From contig OX421961.1 in the NCBI GenBank assembly GCA_949128115.1, positions 124,933,050 to 124,997,049 on the forward strand: a DNA stretch of 64,000 nucleotides, given 5' to 3'. The position numbers and the translations under genes were made by a program. The notes below the pieces were generated by a model, which ran no database searches, was not told the DNA's origin, and saw only the letters and a program-made list of their open reading frames with translations. Source of the stretch: Anaspis maculata (Eukaryota; Arthropoda; Insecta; Coleoptera; Scraptiidae). Shown here piece by piece: positions 10,228 through 21,846 of the stretch (position 1 is its first letter; each line of letters starts with the position of its first letter).

Positions 10228-10235
10228 CCAGGAAG

Positions 10236-10470
10236 GGTATACTAGGTCTCTGAAGTGACAAAATCAAAGAGCTTTTGCAGTTGCAAGAAATCGAATCAAA
10301 ATTGACGTCTTAGGGTTCAAGAATGCAGGAAGACACAAGGACCTTCAAACTGTCTTACATTTAGATTGCCAGTAAACTTTTGGAAGACTTCAAGGAAGCA
10401 CTGGGGCTCCCAAGTGACAAGACTAGTAGTTAAGACTGAGAAACGTCAAGGGTGATGTTCATGGTGACTT
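10236..10470 (-). repeat. Degenerate satellite, inverted orientation, right of the hAT element
   Basis: Words such as GAAGACACAAGGACCTTCAA and GAAGCACTGGGGCTCCCAAG are reverse complements of the satellite at 7866-8880. Confidence 0.5.
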
Positions 10471-12955
10471 TTCTGTCTTTCAAATTTGTCGTCCAAACCC
10501 TCATTCTGTCGTCAATATACCCTTTTTCACCCACCTACCCACCCACCTACCTATCCACTTAATATACCCGTCTGAGTATAGTATGTCGTGAAATAGTACA
10601 TTACATAACTAGTGCGGAAAGTGATATATTTCACACGAGTGGCAAATTTAGCACGAGCCGCTTGCGGCGAGGGCGGAATCCCCACGAGTACAAGAAATAC
10701 ACTTTCCAACGAGTTGTGTACACTATTTTTCCTACGACCCTAAAAATTTCAATCTCGAAAAAAAAAATCCTAATTTTTTTGGAAAATGAACCAACAAGAA
10801 ATAGAGAACATTTTGTGATAACACTCGATTATGACTACACAAAACCTTTTTCTGTTAGCTCCAAAAATATTGAAACTGAAAAAAATCTAAATATTTGAGA
10901 AGTAAGTGCTTTGTGTGCTCAAAGTGTTTCTGGTGTGTAAGTTCTATTATTAGTACGTATTTTTTTAATCCAATATTTTCTAGTACAAAGTGGGTTTTCC
11001 CTGCTGCAGTTAGGATAAAATGGCACAATTCTGGTTCAGTAGTTTTATCCGTAGGAGTCCGACTCGGAGTCCGAAGCGTGTCTGTAAAGTTATTGGGTGT
11101 CTATACAGGCATTCCTTGGAAAACTGTAATGTGCTCAAGCCCACAACTTCCAAGTTGGCTTGTAGTTTGCTGGACTTGCCTGAAAAAACGATAGCTTGAG
11201 ATGATTCCACAAAATAAACTGGATAGATGATGAACCGAGCATTATGTCATTGATGTTCGATGTCACTCATAGGTCCCACACATTATTTTTTATAAAATTT
11301 CCACCTACCTCGTGTGAAACTCCAAGGAGAGAGCTAACGTTGCTTACACCTCAACACTCAGTTCCTTATTGGGTTTTCCAAAAATCATGGGGTAACATTT
11401 TGAGGTAGTGTAGACATCACACTGGTCTTTTTCAGTAGAATACGTGAGAAGGATGCTTTCGGGTCGTTTCCATGTTTCGGAATTGAATTATCTACGTGAG
11501 ATCTTAGAGCATACAAAAATAGTGCCCTTTGTCTTGACATCGCTCTTCTGGTGAGAAAACAAAAGAGAGGCACTCACTTGCTATGCTGCACAATGCTAAA
11601 TTCCATTATTTGTTGCCAAACACACTGGTTGCCTATCTTTGACGGTTAGCCGTCACTGTCACCTTTGGAGTTTTTCTAGCCATTGAAGTTTTTATCTAAT
11701 GCAACAATGCTCAAACATGAGTAAATAATGAGAGTTTTAATTTATGAGTAGACCTCAAGTTTTGATACTTATTGAATCTGAGCTGAAAGATAATACATGT
11801 AAATTACGTGATTATAGACAAAGTGGGAAGTGTGGGATTCATAAAGAAAAGTTCCATTTTTTTCTACAATGAGAATTCGAACTAACGAGAAATAAACTGG
11901 GCATTAATTGATTGTGAAAGGTGTTATTTACGATCGAATATATGCAGAAGAGCGTATGGATAAGAAAATGGACGTGTCTGTGGATAATTTTTGCGGCGGA
12001 AAAGCTGGAAAATGTCGATTTCGCAGGTAATTGATTTCATAGACTGCTGGATAATCAAGTAGCGTGCGATTTTAAAAAATATCACACTTGTTTGATATGA
12101 TGTACTTTCGAAGTGTCAAGAACATGTAGAAAACGTCACTTTCATAAGTGGTCGTACGAAAAATATTATTCAGCCGTTAGTTTCACATTTTTTGTCGTTT
12201 TTGTTCTGGCGTGTGACGTGACTGACGTGTCTTTATTTTGTCGTGCAGTGAACATTTCCCCATTTATATAGGCTCCAAACCCGATCCATTGTCTATATTA
12301 CCAGCTTAGTTTCGTTGGCGTTATCATGTTTATGATGGGAACCCGTAATACCTGAGAGCTGAGCAGCTTTACCAGGAACTGGAACGATTCGTGCAAACAT
12401 TTCTCGTTAATCAGAGTTGTTTTTTGAAATCATCAAATTAATGTCGACAGCTCATCGGCAACGGCACCAGGTATCGGTATGCCCGTGAGCAGTTCCAAGT
12501 AATCCGTGAAAATTTGCGCATATGACGTCGATATCATCCTTATTTATAACAGCAGCCCTCGCCACGGGATGAGTGCATCTATAAGACCCCTAATGCAATA
12601 CTCTTGGTTTTACTATTTCAAGATATTAAATTTGCCTTTAAAAAAATGAAATCAGAAAAAAACAGCGAATATTTCTTGAAAAGTTACGCGACGTTAAAAA
12701 TTGACCCTTTTGGCACTCTTTTCTTTGACATCCTGTACTTATATAATGTATGATGTCAACGTTGACGTAGCTTATATTGGCCTCTTGTAGCTAGATGAAG
12801 TATCTATCAGACATCATAAGAATCGTTCACTTTTTTCCCTAGATACTGTCATCTAAAAATGAGGGAAAGATATCTGTATCCTATCATTTGGGAGTAGTTC
12901 ACAAGCTACTAAATCAATTAGACAAATAAAAATGCAATATTTCTGTCAGACCCTG
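10471..12955. other. Long AT-rich stretch without recognised genes
   Basis: A CCCACCTACCTA-rich run occurs at 10520-10560. A segment with AGTGCGGAAAGTGATATATT and GCACGAGCCGCTTGCGGCG words lies at 10605-10700 and resembles a decayed mobile-element end, but no partner was found. Frames of 60-100 codons at 10662-11210 have no domain I recognise. Nothing else stands out. Confidence 0.4.
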
Positions 12956-13990
12956 TATTGTATATTTAAAGACGAAGTGTGTAGTCGCGTCAGGGTGGTC
13001 CTAGATAGAGGAGAAAATCCGCAGAGCGCAAAGTTTGAAAATTCCTGGCGAAACTTGAAAAGCAAGCAGTGCCGAGCATGCCTCCTGTAGTTTTCCAGGC
13101 GAGAGCGACGCAACGCGCCGCTTCGTCCCATTATCCTTGCGCTTTTCCCGCCAACACCCCCCTTCCCGCACACTAGACGAACTAAAATATGCGCGCACGT
13201 CTGGAAAACATCGTGCGAGCACGTGGTTTTACGTCGCATCTACACGCCGACCCGCTCAAAAACGGAAAAAGCCCATGCACGAAATTTATATATGAATGAA
13301 ACGATTTCAAGGGGAAGTTTGAGAACTTATTCTCTCGGATCGTGTGCCGCTGGTGGGGCTGGAAATATGGAGGGGTGGAACTCCGCCTTCAGACCAATGA
13401 AACTACTTGGTCCGGGACGATCGATGCAAGAAAACCTTCTCAGATTGTAAAAAGACGCTTCGTTCGGAACTTAAAATCAGGTCAGGTCTACCCCTCGCGC
13501 GGGCGCGGAGGGGGGGGCGGCGGTCGGAAAGGGGAGGGGGCGCAGAGAGACAAAACAGCCAAATCATTAGTCACCCTGAACAGGCAGGATATTAGTTGCT
13601 ATGCATAAGCCGACCTCAAACTAACAAAAATCCCAACCTAGCTCGTAAATTATTTTGACACAGGACTCGAGTATTGGCTAGCTCAACTCTGGTACTCTCC
13701 GGAATATAGAACTACCTTCCTCTAACACCTAATGCCACCCCACCGCCGCCACCATCCTCTCAGAGTTGATCGATATTTATAGTTGGTGGATGGGTCGAGA
13801 CTGGGGGCCTCCATTAATATTCTAAGATAACATGGTTATGCCAGGTTTTACATAATTGCGGCCTCGTACTCCTCATGCTGTTTAATTTCGGGGGTGCAAT
13901 TAATATTCATGACACAAATAAACATCTAGATAGGTATTTATAGGAAGTACAAATAATCCACTTCGTCTATGCCAGCACGGATGTATTGGC
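12956..13990. other. CpG-rich island and adjoining unique-looking DNA
   Basis: Between 13000 and 13560 the DNA is strongly GC- and CpG-rich (GCGACGCAACGCGCCGCTTC, GCGCGGGCGCGGAGGGGGG), unlike the neighbouring repeats. Downstream, 13760-13950 has ATTAATATTC words and a homopyrimidine-poor composition that look single-copy. Open frames here are long only because stops are rare, and they show no known domain. Promoter or regulatory DNA of a gene outside the window is possible. Confidence 0.35.
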
Positions 13991-14472
13991 GTTCTGACCG
14001 AGCCCCCCCCCCATTCAGGCCCATATAGTCGACCTTGTAAGTTAACCCTTTGTCTATTCCTTTGTCTCTACCTTATTCGCCCTCATATACTGCAAATTTA
14101 AACAAACTGAATTAAGTTCTACCCGCGATGTAATAATGTTCTCTTCATTTATCGTTTCTCCCATATTCCGTTATGATTCAAGATTCAAGTATGTGCTTCC
14201 TCGTATTTTCTTAGCGAGCACACTTTTAAGTATTTATTACTAAAGAAATAGGCAATTCGCAGACTATGAAGTCTATGAAGATCATGAATCTTCTTTTTTT
14301 CAAGCCTCCTTGGAATTTCAGAATTTTCAATTTTTGAGCATGATTATTACATACAACGACCTTGATCATTATACAAGGATAATATTCACTTATCTAAATC
14401 CCACTGTCAATAGCAACGGATTAAAATTCATGTAAACAACAAAATCCGACAGCTGTCACTTTGGACTTCTTT

Positions 14473-14679
14473 TATGTAATAATCTTCAAAATATCACTCG
14501 TGCTCGAGATTTTCCCAGATAATTTTGGCCAGGCGTTTCCCTCGGGCTGATTGTCCCTGGATAAATGCCCTCCTCCTGCGGAGTCGGGCATTTATCGCTA
14601 CAATCAGCACTCGCGATCGCCTGACCAAAATTATCGTGAAAATCTAAGCACTTGTGATATTACTGTTGATTATTACATA
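14473..14679. mobile_element. Small palindromic MITE
   Basis: The left arm (TATGTAATAATC, AATATCAC, GATAATTTTGGCCAGGCG, GCTGATTGT, GATAAATGCCC) is followed by a loop of about 15 bp at 14570-14585, then by the same words inverted to 14679. Arm divergence is about 20 percent. It lies just left of the large palindrome. The remainder of 13991-14738 shows nothing recognisable. Confidence 0.75.
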
Positions 14680-14738
14680 TTACATCAAGCGCTGACAACC
14701 TCCTGTCGTCCTGTATCATAATCATGCAGAAATTCAGT

Positions 14739-16758
14739 GTTCTATACCGTACTAATACTGAAAAATATGGATCCTACGCTACGTAAGGACCTAAATATAT
14801 TATGTATTTGGTTTACCGTTCACCCGGTTGGTCACATTCTAAATCAAGTAGAGTAGCTGGGGAATGGGAATGACCCATCGTCTTGGGTCAACTAGTTGTC
14901 AAATAACAAAAAAATAATGATCATAATCATCACTTCTACATCTACATAATTTATTTGAATTTAACTTGAAATGCCACTCTGACAAAATAAATTGACGCAT
15001 TTTATCTTGAGCCAATACTTCCCCGTGTGAGTACCTATCCAGGGACGGACGAAGAAAAGTTTTTTATAAGGAATCTTTCTAGAGCCCCAAAAGCTAGGAG
15101 GAGATAAAACGGGGCTTAGTTTTGCTATAAACAGCACATGAAGACACAACGATTAACGAGGCCTGGAAGGGTTCTGAATAGCCCAAAAAGGCAAGGGAGG
15201 TACCTGAAATTCTACATATAAGCAGGCTTATCAGGGCTCCGAACTCCGTACCGTAAGTCTCTGGAGACACATCTCTCAACCTCAACTGCGATGTACGCCA
15301 GATGGTCACATGGTTTTCTATCAAGAATTTTTTTGGGAGGTTTTCTAAAGAACTTGTATTTTTTTCACTCCATGTCTCACCCTGTATTATGAATACAGAT
15401 CTAGTTCACACCCGGGCCAGGGGCTAATAATTTTTTCTTTTTTCACCAATAGTTTACTAAACTTTTTTGAAATATAGAAACTAGCAGGATTCGAAGGACC
15501 AAACTTTACGAACTTTTTTATCATTTTTTATTAGGTATCATTTGTGAGCTTCATAGAAGATTCCATATATCGCAGTATTGTTCTGGTGCGCTATTTTGTG
15601 ATTACCCTATATATTTCACCCCTCTATTTTCAATATTCACAGTGATTTTGACACACCGTTTGTGATAGACTAACCATCAGTACAAATTTTTGACCAGGGA
15701 GTGAGCATGCTCACTCAACAATACTAGTCTAATCTAGTAGTCAATACTACTACACACCGTTTGTGATAGACTAGTATTGTTGAGTGAGCATGCTCACTGC
15801 CTGGTCAAAAATTTGTACTGATGGTTAGTCTATCACAAACGGTGTGTCAAAATCACTGTGAATATTGAAAATAGAGGGGTGAAATATATAGGGTAATCAC
15901 AAAATAGCGCACCAGAACAATACTGCGATATATGGAATCTTCTATGAAGCTCACAAATGATACCTAATAAAAAATGATAAAAAAGTTCGTAAAGTTTGGT
16001 CCTTCGAATCCTGCTAGTTTCTATATTTCAAAAAAGTTTAGTAAACTATTGGTGAAAAAAGAAAAAATTATTAGCCCCTGGCCCGGGTGTGAACTAGATC
16101 TGTATTCATAATACAGGGTGAGACATGGAGTGAAAAAAATACAAGTTCTTTAGAAAACCTCCCAAAAAAATTCTTGATAGAAAACCATGTGACCATCTGA
16201 TGGCGTACATCGCAGTTGAGGTTGAGAGATGTGTCTCCAGAGACTCACGGTACGGAGTTCGGAGCCCTGATAAGCCTTCTTATATGTAGAATTTCAGGAA
16301 CCTCCCTTGCCTTTTTGGGCTATTCAGAACCCTTCTAGGCCTCGTTAATCGTTGTGTCTTCATGTGCTGTTTATAGCAAAACTAAGCCCCGTTTTATCTC
16401 CTCCTAGCTTTTGGGGCTCTAGAAAGATTCCTTATAAAAAACTTTTCTTCGTCCGTCCCTGGATAGGTACTCACACGGGGAAGTATTGGCTCAAGATAAA
16501 ATGCGTCAATTTATTTTGTCAGAGTGGCATTTCAAGTTAAATTCAAATAAATTATGTAGATGTAGAAGTGATGATTATGATCATTATTTTTTTGTTATTT
16601 GACATTTAGTTGACCCAAGACGATGGGTCATTCCCATTCCCCAGCTACTCTACTTGATTTAGAATGTGACCAACCGGGTGAACGGTAAACCAAATACATA
16701 ATATAGATCCTTACGTAGCGTAGGATCCATATTTTTCAGTATTGGTACGGTATAGAAC
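14739..16758. repeat. Near-perfect 2-kb palindrome, arms about 992 bp, 37-bp spacer
   Basis: The left arm 14739-15730 is repeated inverted at 15768-16758. Identity is so high that a 62-codon frame at 14961-15149 (minus) recurs unchanged at 16352-16540 (plus). The spacer, 15731-15767, repeats part of the arm sequence (ACACACCGTTTGTGATAGAC), so the turn formed by a local template switch or partial duplication. The arms carry a CACCCTGTATTATG / CATAATACAGGGTG word and an inverted pair of satellite pieces (15040-15240 and 16255-16445). The frames inside are not credible genes. The structure must be young or homogenised by gene conversion. Confidence 0.92.
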
Positions 16759-17176
16759 AATTGAATAAAAATTTCAAACAAATCCGAATCTCCACATAAG
16801 TGGTTTTTGTTGACTGTAACATAATTATATTTAGCATTATATTGAGTGACTCTATTCGAATTATACACAACCACATTTATAAATAATTTTTACATAATTT
16901 ATACTTTTTACCTTCAATTTTTATATCCAGTATTATCTTTTATAGACAGATTAGTATGCTGTGTTCTAGAGCAACTTGCTTAAAAGCAAGCAGCACCACT
17001 CTATTTTTCAATAAAGTTGTTTCTCTCTACTATATATTGATGAGTTGATGACCTGTTGAGAAAAAAATTACGTATTTGCTGAACATGGACTGAAAATAAA
17101 TATTTGAATTTGTGATCTTGGTTAGGTTAAAAGCGATGCTGAAACCTATCGTTGATCCGGACTAAAAAACATTGTA
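16759..17176. other. Short AT-rich interval, no feature seen
   Basis: Contains a small inverted word pair AGCAACTTGCTT/AAAGCAAGCAGC near 16970-17000. No coding or mobile signal otherwise. Confidence 0.4.
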
Positions 17177-17918
17177 CAGGGTGATCACGTGAGACGGATA
17201 CCCCCCATAAAAAACTTCCCCTTCAAGACAATTCAAAGAATAAAAAACATTTCTGGATTTTATTTGCCGTAGTTTCTGAATATGTCAAGTATAGTTTTCT
17301 GTTTGTCCCATATACAGGGTGTCACAATTTTTCTCAATTCATCCAAAACACTCCGTATTTCATCATTACAATCGATGCTCATTGTTATCCTGATTACAAA
17401 TATGCATTGAACTTCTAGATTGAAAAAAAAATGAAAAATTTTCAATGCCATCTCTAAAAACATCTACTTCTTGAGAATGATGGACCCATTTCAGAATTCA
17501 AATATGTCCAGGATATTTTGTTCCACTATTAAATGACATGGGATGACATAAAATGACTGAACAAATATTTGGGACATATTCGATTCCTGGAATAAATCGA
17601 TCTTTCCGAAAGAAGATTTTTTTTTGAGGTGCCATCACGAATTTTTAATTTTTTTCAGGAAAAAGTTGAGAAGTGTCAAGCATATTTGTAATCACGACAA
17701 CAATGTGCATCGATTGTGATAATGAAATACAGAGTGCTTTGGAAAAATTGAAAAAAAATTGTGACATCCTAGGGATATATGGGACGAAATAAAAAATGAT
17801 ACTTGACATATTTAGAAACTACGGCAAAAATTGTTCCAGGAATGTTTTTTCTTTTATGAAATATTTTGAAGAGGAAGTTTTTTATGGGGGGAGGTATCCG
17901 TCTCGCGTGATCACCCTG
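17177..17918. mobile_element. Fold-back MITE (742 bp), CAGGGTGATCACG termini, TA duplication
   Basis: It starts CAGGGTGATCACGTGAGACG after TA (17175-17176) and ends with the inverse CGTCTCGCGTGATCACCCTG before TA (17919-17920). The two halves are diverged inverted copies throughout (for example AATATGTCCAGGATATTTTG at 17500-17530 facing a mirror near 17560-17590). TA duplication and the short terminal motif fit a Tc1/mariner-type non-autonomous element. The left half also contains an internal TATACAGGGTGTCACAATTT word. A partial copy lies at 22780-23236. Confidence 0.88.
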
Positions 17919-17984
17919 TACCTCAATGCAACAGAACCTCGTGATACCTTATTGACCTATCACTTACCAAAGGAGCCAGCAGTT

Positions 17985-18120
17985 TTGCATATAGGGGGTG
18001 ATCTTTTTCTTTCGCATTATCGTTGGGGATCAATTGTGATAAGTTTGGTACCATTTTCGACTAAATTCTATCTTCTGAATTCAATGGCGGTCTTAAAGTT
18101 TTGATAGAACAAGTTTGAAT
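17985..18120 (+). repeat. Fragment of hairpin family C
   Basis: The run ATCAATTGTGATAAGTTTGG, ACCATTTTCGACT, AATTC, CTGAATTCAATGG and GAACAAGTTTGAA matches, in order, part of the arm at 20530-20640. Confidence 0.6.
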
Positions 18121-19140
18121 TAGTTCGACTTGAAAAAGCACAAACCCACGGACACGGAAGGGAAAGGGTTGTAATCGTGCAGAAAAATGTTTTGAGATTT
18201 CGACGGGTATATCCATTTTGAGGTCATCCGAGACGCGATCAAGGCCATTTCCAGAATGATGTCTCTCTATGTGTCTGACTTTATGTCTGCTTGTGTGTTT
18301 GTCTGTAATCTTCCACGATAACTGCCAAACCGTTGATATGATAGACTTGAAATTTGGTGTGCAGGCATAGTTTCACTGTGGAACGCGTCCATCAATTTAT
18401 GGCTGTCATCTGTCAAATACAAGTGTCACTATCAACAAATGTCAGAAGCTATATCTCACGGAACTTGAATTTCAGTATGTCATTTGAAAGCCTTTGAAAA
18501 ACATTCATTTGATTCAGAATAGTTGGAAGTATTGTCCTAGCCTACCGGTCACCTGCCAAATAATAAAAATGTCAAAGTTCAAAATTTTACCAATCAATTA
18601 TTCAAAATCTATCCGATGTATTAGAACCAAATCAGGCAGGGAGCAACAGAATAAAAGAGTCGAATTAGGTCTGCAGTTGCAGTTCCCCACCATTTTCCAG
18701 TCGGCCGTTATGAATTTTCTGAATCTCTCCCATAGTCCTTGCCACCCGAGAGGGCCTATCACCCGTGCTTTGACAAGGACGATTCGCTTTCAATGCAGGA
18801 CTCCGCCTCTTCGGAAAATCCCAACTGATATCGGAAGTATATTTGATTAGGCGTCGTTTAGACCCATTTTCAAAATCGGCACGGTTCCGATTTTCCGACG
18901 GTATTTTTTTCAGAATGAAGTTTGCACATTCCGTGAATTTGAAAAGCTGCAGTACAAACTCGGACATGCGGTGAGCCCCACGAAATATTTATTTCAGGTG
19001 CAGACATGCTGGGAATGAGAGTTGGAGAAAAGATTGAATAATTTTTGGATGGAAAATTTTTGAAATCGGACCCACGGTTCTCGAGTTTTCTTCCCTGGAA
19101 AAGCTGCGAATTTCCCAACTTCTTATTCAAAAATCTAGAA
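18121..19140 (+). repeat. Dispersed repeat B, longest plus-strand copy
   Basis: In order it has a GTAATCGTGCAGAAAAATGT box, GGTATATCCATTTTGAGGTC, a CATTTCCAGAATGATGTCT box, a degenerate TGTGTCTG microsatellite (18265-18305), TCTTCCACGATAACTGCC, GACTTGAAATTTGGTGTGCA, GGCTGTCATCTGTCAAATAC, and GAAGCTATATCTCACGGAAC. A TCCCACC...CAGTCGG block and a TTTCAGAATGAAGTTTGCAC block follow. The same order occurs inverted at 27230-28235 and 53890-54625. No coding capacity is evident. The class is unknown; a SINE- or LTR-derived origin cannot be decided. Confidence 0.7.
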
Positions 19141-19290
19141 ATTAGTTCTTCAAAAGTTGAATTTTCTTGATTTTGAAAATGTCCATAGGCTTAAACCAAA
19201 GTACATACTTGAGTAGCTTGACCTGAATGATTGATTTCTGTCAAGGAATAAACCCACACTGATTGATTCCGCAACGCCTCATTTCGGGAA
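19141..19290. mobile_element. Half copy of palindromic MITE family P1
   Basis: Matches the right arm of 9648-9990 (TAGGCTTAAACCAAAGTACA, TTTCTGTCAAGGAATAAACC, GATTGATTCCGCAACGC). The left arm is missing. Confidence 0.75.
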
Positions 19291-19294
19291 CAGC

Positions 19295-19860
19295 CCGTAC
19301 TGCCGAATGTTCATCGTAGCACCGGAAGCTCGTAGCGCCGACAAATCCATTGTGTTCGTAGCGTCGAAAGCTCATAGCGCCGGAAAAATCGGTATCGCGA
19401 CAGTTGCGCGAAACCCCACGGACGCGAACGTACCTGCGGGACACTGACCCGAAAGTGGTTTTAGGAACACTGGAGCAAAAACCTTGATACAAACTAAAGA
19501 TTCTGTGGTGCAATGTGGCAAGGCCGCCAGCCTTTTTGTGCTCATCATAGCCCCATTCAAGCGAAAGCACGTTGGCGATGGCGATGGCGGCGTTGCCACA
19601 TTGCATCACAGAGTCTTTGTATCAAGGTTTTCACTCCAGTGTCCTTGAAATCACTTTCGCGTCAGTGTCGCTGTTGATGCTTTCGCTTGAATGAGGCTAT
19701 CATGAGCACAGAAAGGATGGTGGCGTTGCCACATGGCACCACAGAATCTTTTTATCGGAGTTTTTGCTCCAGTGTCCCTAAAACCACTTTCGCGTCTGTG
19801 TCCCCGGAGGTACGTTCGCGTCCGTGGGGTTCGCACGAGTGACCTGTAATCGAAAAATTG
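19295..19860. repeat. Three-copy fold-back block (GCTCCAGTGT / GTTGCCACAT words)
   Basis: A unit of about 170 bp (GCGTTGCCACAT, CACAGA(A/G)TCTTT, GGTTTT(T)(C/G)(A/C)CTCCAGTGTCC, CACTTTCGCGTC, GTACGTTCGCGTCCGTGGGG) occurs once inverted at about 19399-19570 and twice direct at about 19590-19690 and 19710-19840. The result is a hairpin with one duplicated arm. Nearby, 19300-19385 has short GTAGCGCCG repeats. Open frames on the minus strand are by-products of the GC-rich sequence. Confidence 0.65.
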
Positions 19861-19933
19861 TTGATGCGAGTAGATACGGCAACAGTGTAAGCACGGACTC
19901 ACTCCATGTGGCTTCATAAGTTGGAAAAGTGAA

Positions 19934-19949
19934 GCCTCGTGACGTCACG
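19934..19949. promoter_or_regulatory. Perfect 16-bp palindrome with TGACGTCA core
   Basis: CTCGTGACGTCACGAG is self-complementary and carries the CREB/AP-1-type TGACGTCA core. No gene is attached to it, so function is only a possibility. Confidence 0.3.
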
Positions 19950-20196
19950 AGCAGCCTTCAGGAGCATCTCCGCTGGAACTTTGACTAATGGGCTGTAAAA
20001 TTGTATTTTATTCAAGCAATTCCTATTCAAGCAAGTTAGATTCAATTGTTTTAATCTCAAATTGGTCGTTGTTCAAAAAAACATTAATTCGGTTTATTCC
20101 TCGAACAAGCTCAAAGACAGGGTGCTTCAAGGTCAAGCCAAAACGGTCCGTGTGTTGCGGATTGCATACACAATAGAACCTTCCAGTTTTATCTTG

Positions 20197-21846
20197 TAGT
20201 ACAGGAAAAATAGTGAGAAAAATCGGCAAAACCTCGGAATAAATATGGACGTCATGAAAATTTGATATTCTGTTTAGAATTGAGTGCTCTACAACATATC
20301 CAAAATCGCCAAAAATCGCACCCGGGGGTTATGAGTTATTGGAGAGGGGGTAAAAAATTGCAGCTAAAAATGGAGGGGATGGAACCCGTCAATCCATTGG
20401 ATGCGGATACATCATAGTTCGACGTATCATATCCTATTGATACCATTTTGGCACAAGAAGTGTCCATCATTGTTGAAGGGGAGTAGTGGGGGGGGCGAAG
20501 CTCTGCTAGGTGGTCCATTTTGTTTTTCTGGTCATGTAGAACCGATCACGACAAGTTTGGTATCTTTTCCGACTGAGTTCAATCCCCTGAACTCGTATCC
20601 GATGTGTAAATTCGGATGAAAACAAGTTTGAACAAGTTAACTTGAGAAAACTTGTTCTTTCTTCGACAATTTTGACGAGTTTTTCTTCTACTGTTGGAGG
20701 TGTTCATTTTCAGAAAATTTTCAGGGACCATTGAAATGAAGTGTATTCTCCACAAAAATCATCCACTCTATGTATAATTTTGTTTCTCGAGTTTAAAAAA
20801 TTGATTTGAACTTGAGCCGGCGCGGCGCGTCGTCTACTACTGACCAGAACACTACAGCATGCACCTTTATATGAAAACACCTCAAACTATTGAAGGAATA
20901 ACAGCTCATCTTTGAAAATTGGAGGATCTGTGGAGAATTGAATTCCCTATAACACAAACAAAATCGTCATGAATCGCAATGCAGGATTTTGAGTTATTCG
21001 ATGAGGAGGATAACACTTTGACAGGATTCATACTCTATGAACTGTTACCTCTCCCCTTGAATAACTCAAAACCCTGCAGTGCGATTCATGGCGATTTTGT
21101 TTATGTTATAGGGAATTCAATTCTCCACAGATCCTCCAATTTTCAAAGATAAGCTGTTATTTCTTCAATAGTTAGAGGTATTTTCATTTAAAGGTGCATG
21201 CTGTAGTGTTCTCGTCAGTAGTAGACGACGCGCCGCGCCGGCTCAAGTTCAAATTGATTTTTCAAACTCGATAATCAAAATTATACATCGAGTGGATGAT
21301 TTTTATAGAGAATACACTCCAATTCAATGGTCCCTTGAAAATTTCTAAAAATAAACACATACAACAGTAAAAAAAAAATCGTCAAAATTGTCAAAGAGAA
21401 AACAAGTTTTCTCAAGTTAACTTGTTCAAACTTGTTTTCATCCAAATTGACACATCGGATACGAGTTCAAGAGATTGAATTTAGTCGGAAAAGATACCAA
21501 ACTTGTTGTGATCGATTCTACATGGCCAGAAAAACAAAATGGACCACCTAGCAGAGCTTCGCCCCCCCACTACTCCCCTTCAACAATGATGGACACTTTT
21601 TGTGCCAAAATGGTATCAACAGGATATGATAAGACGAATTATAATGTATTTGCATCCAATGGATTGATGGGTTCCATCCCCTCCATTTTTACCAGCAATT
21701 CTTTACCCCCCCTCCAATAACTCAAAACCCCCGGGTGCGATTTTTGGCGATTTTGGATATGTTGTAGAACACTCAATTCTGAACAAAATATCAAATTTTC
21801 AGGACGTCCATATTTTTTCCGAGGTTGGAATCTATCTTTCTTGTAC
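20197..21846. repeat. Hairpin family C, copy 1 (arms about 0.82 kb)
   Basis: The left arm 20197-21015 and right arm 21044-21846 are inverted copies with roughly 10 percent divergence around a 28-bp spacer. Landmarks running inward are AAATATGGACGTC, CGCCAAAAATCGCACCCGGG, CCATTGGATGC, TGATACCATTTTGGCACA, GAAGGGGAGTAGTGG, AACAAGTTTGAACAAGTTAA, GAGCCGGCGCGGCGC, ACAGCATGCACC, and a stem GAGTTATTC...GAATAACTC at the turn. A diverged second copy with longer arms is at 32418-34700. No coding capacity. Confidence 0.9.

Noticed and set aside
14961..16540. Two identical 62-codon frames (minus and plus)
   Set aside because: They are identical only because the DNA lies in the two arms of a near-perfect palindrome; no domain, and the frame spans a satellite fragment.
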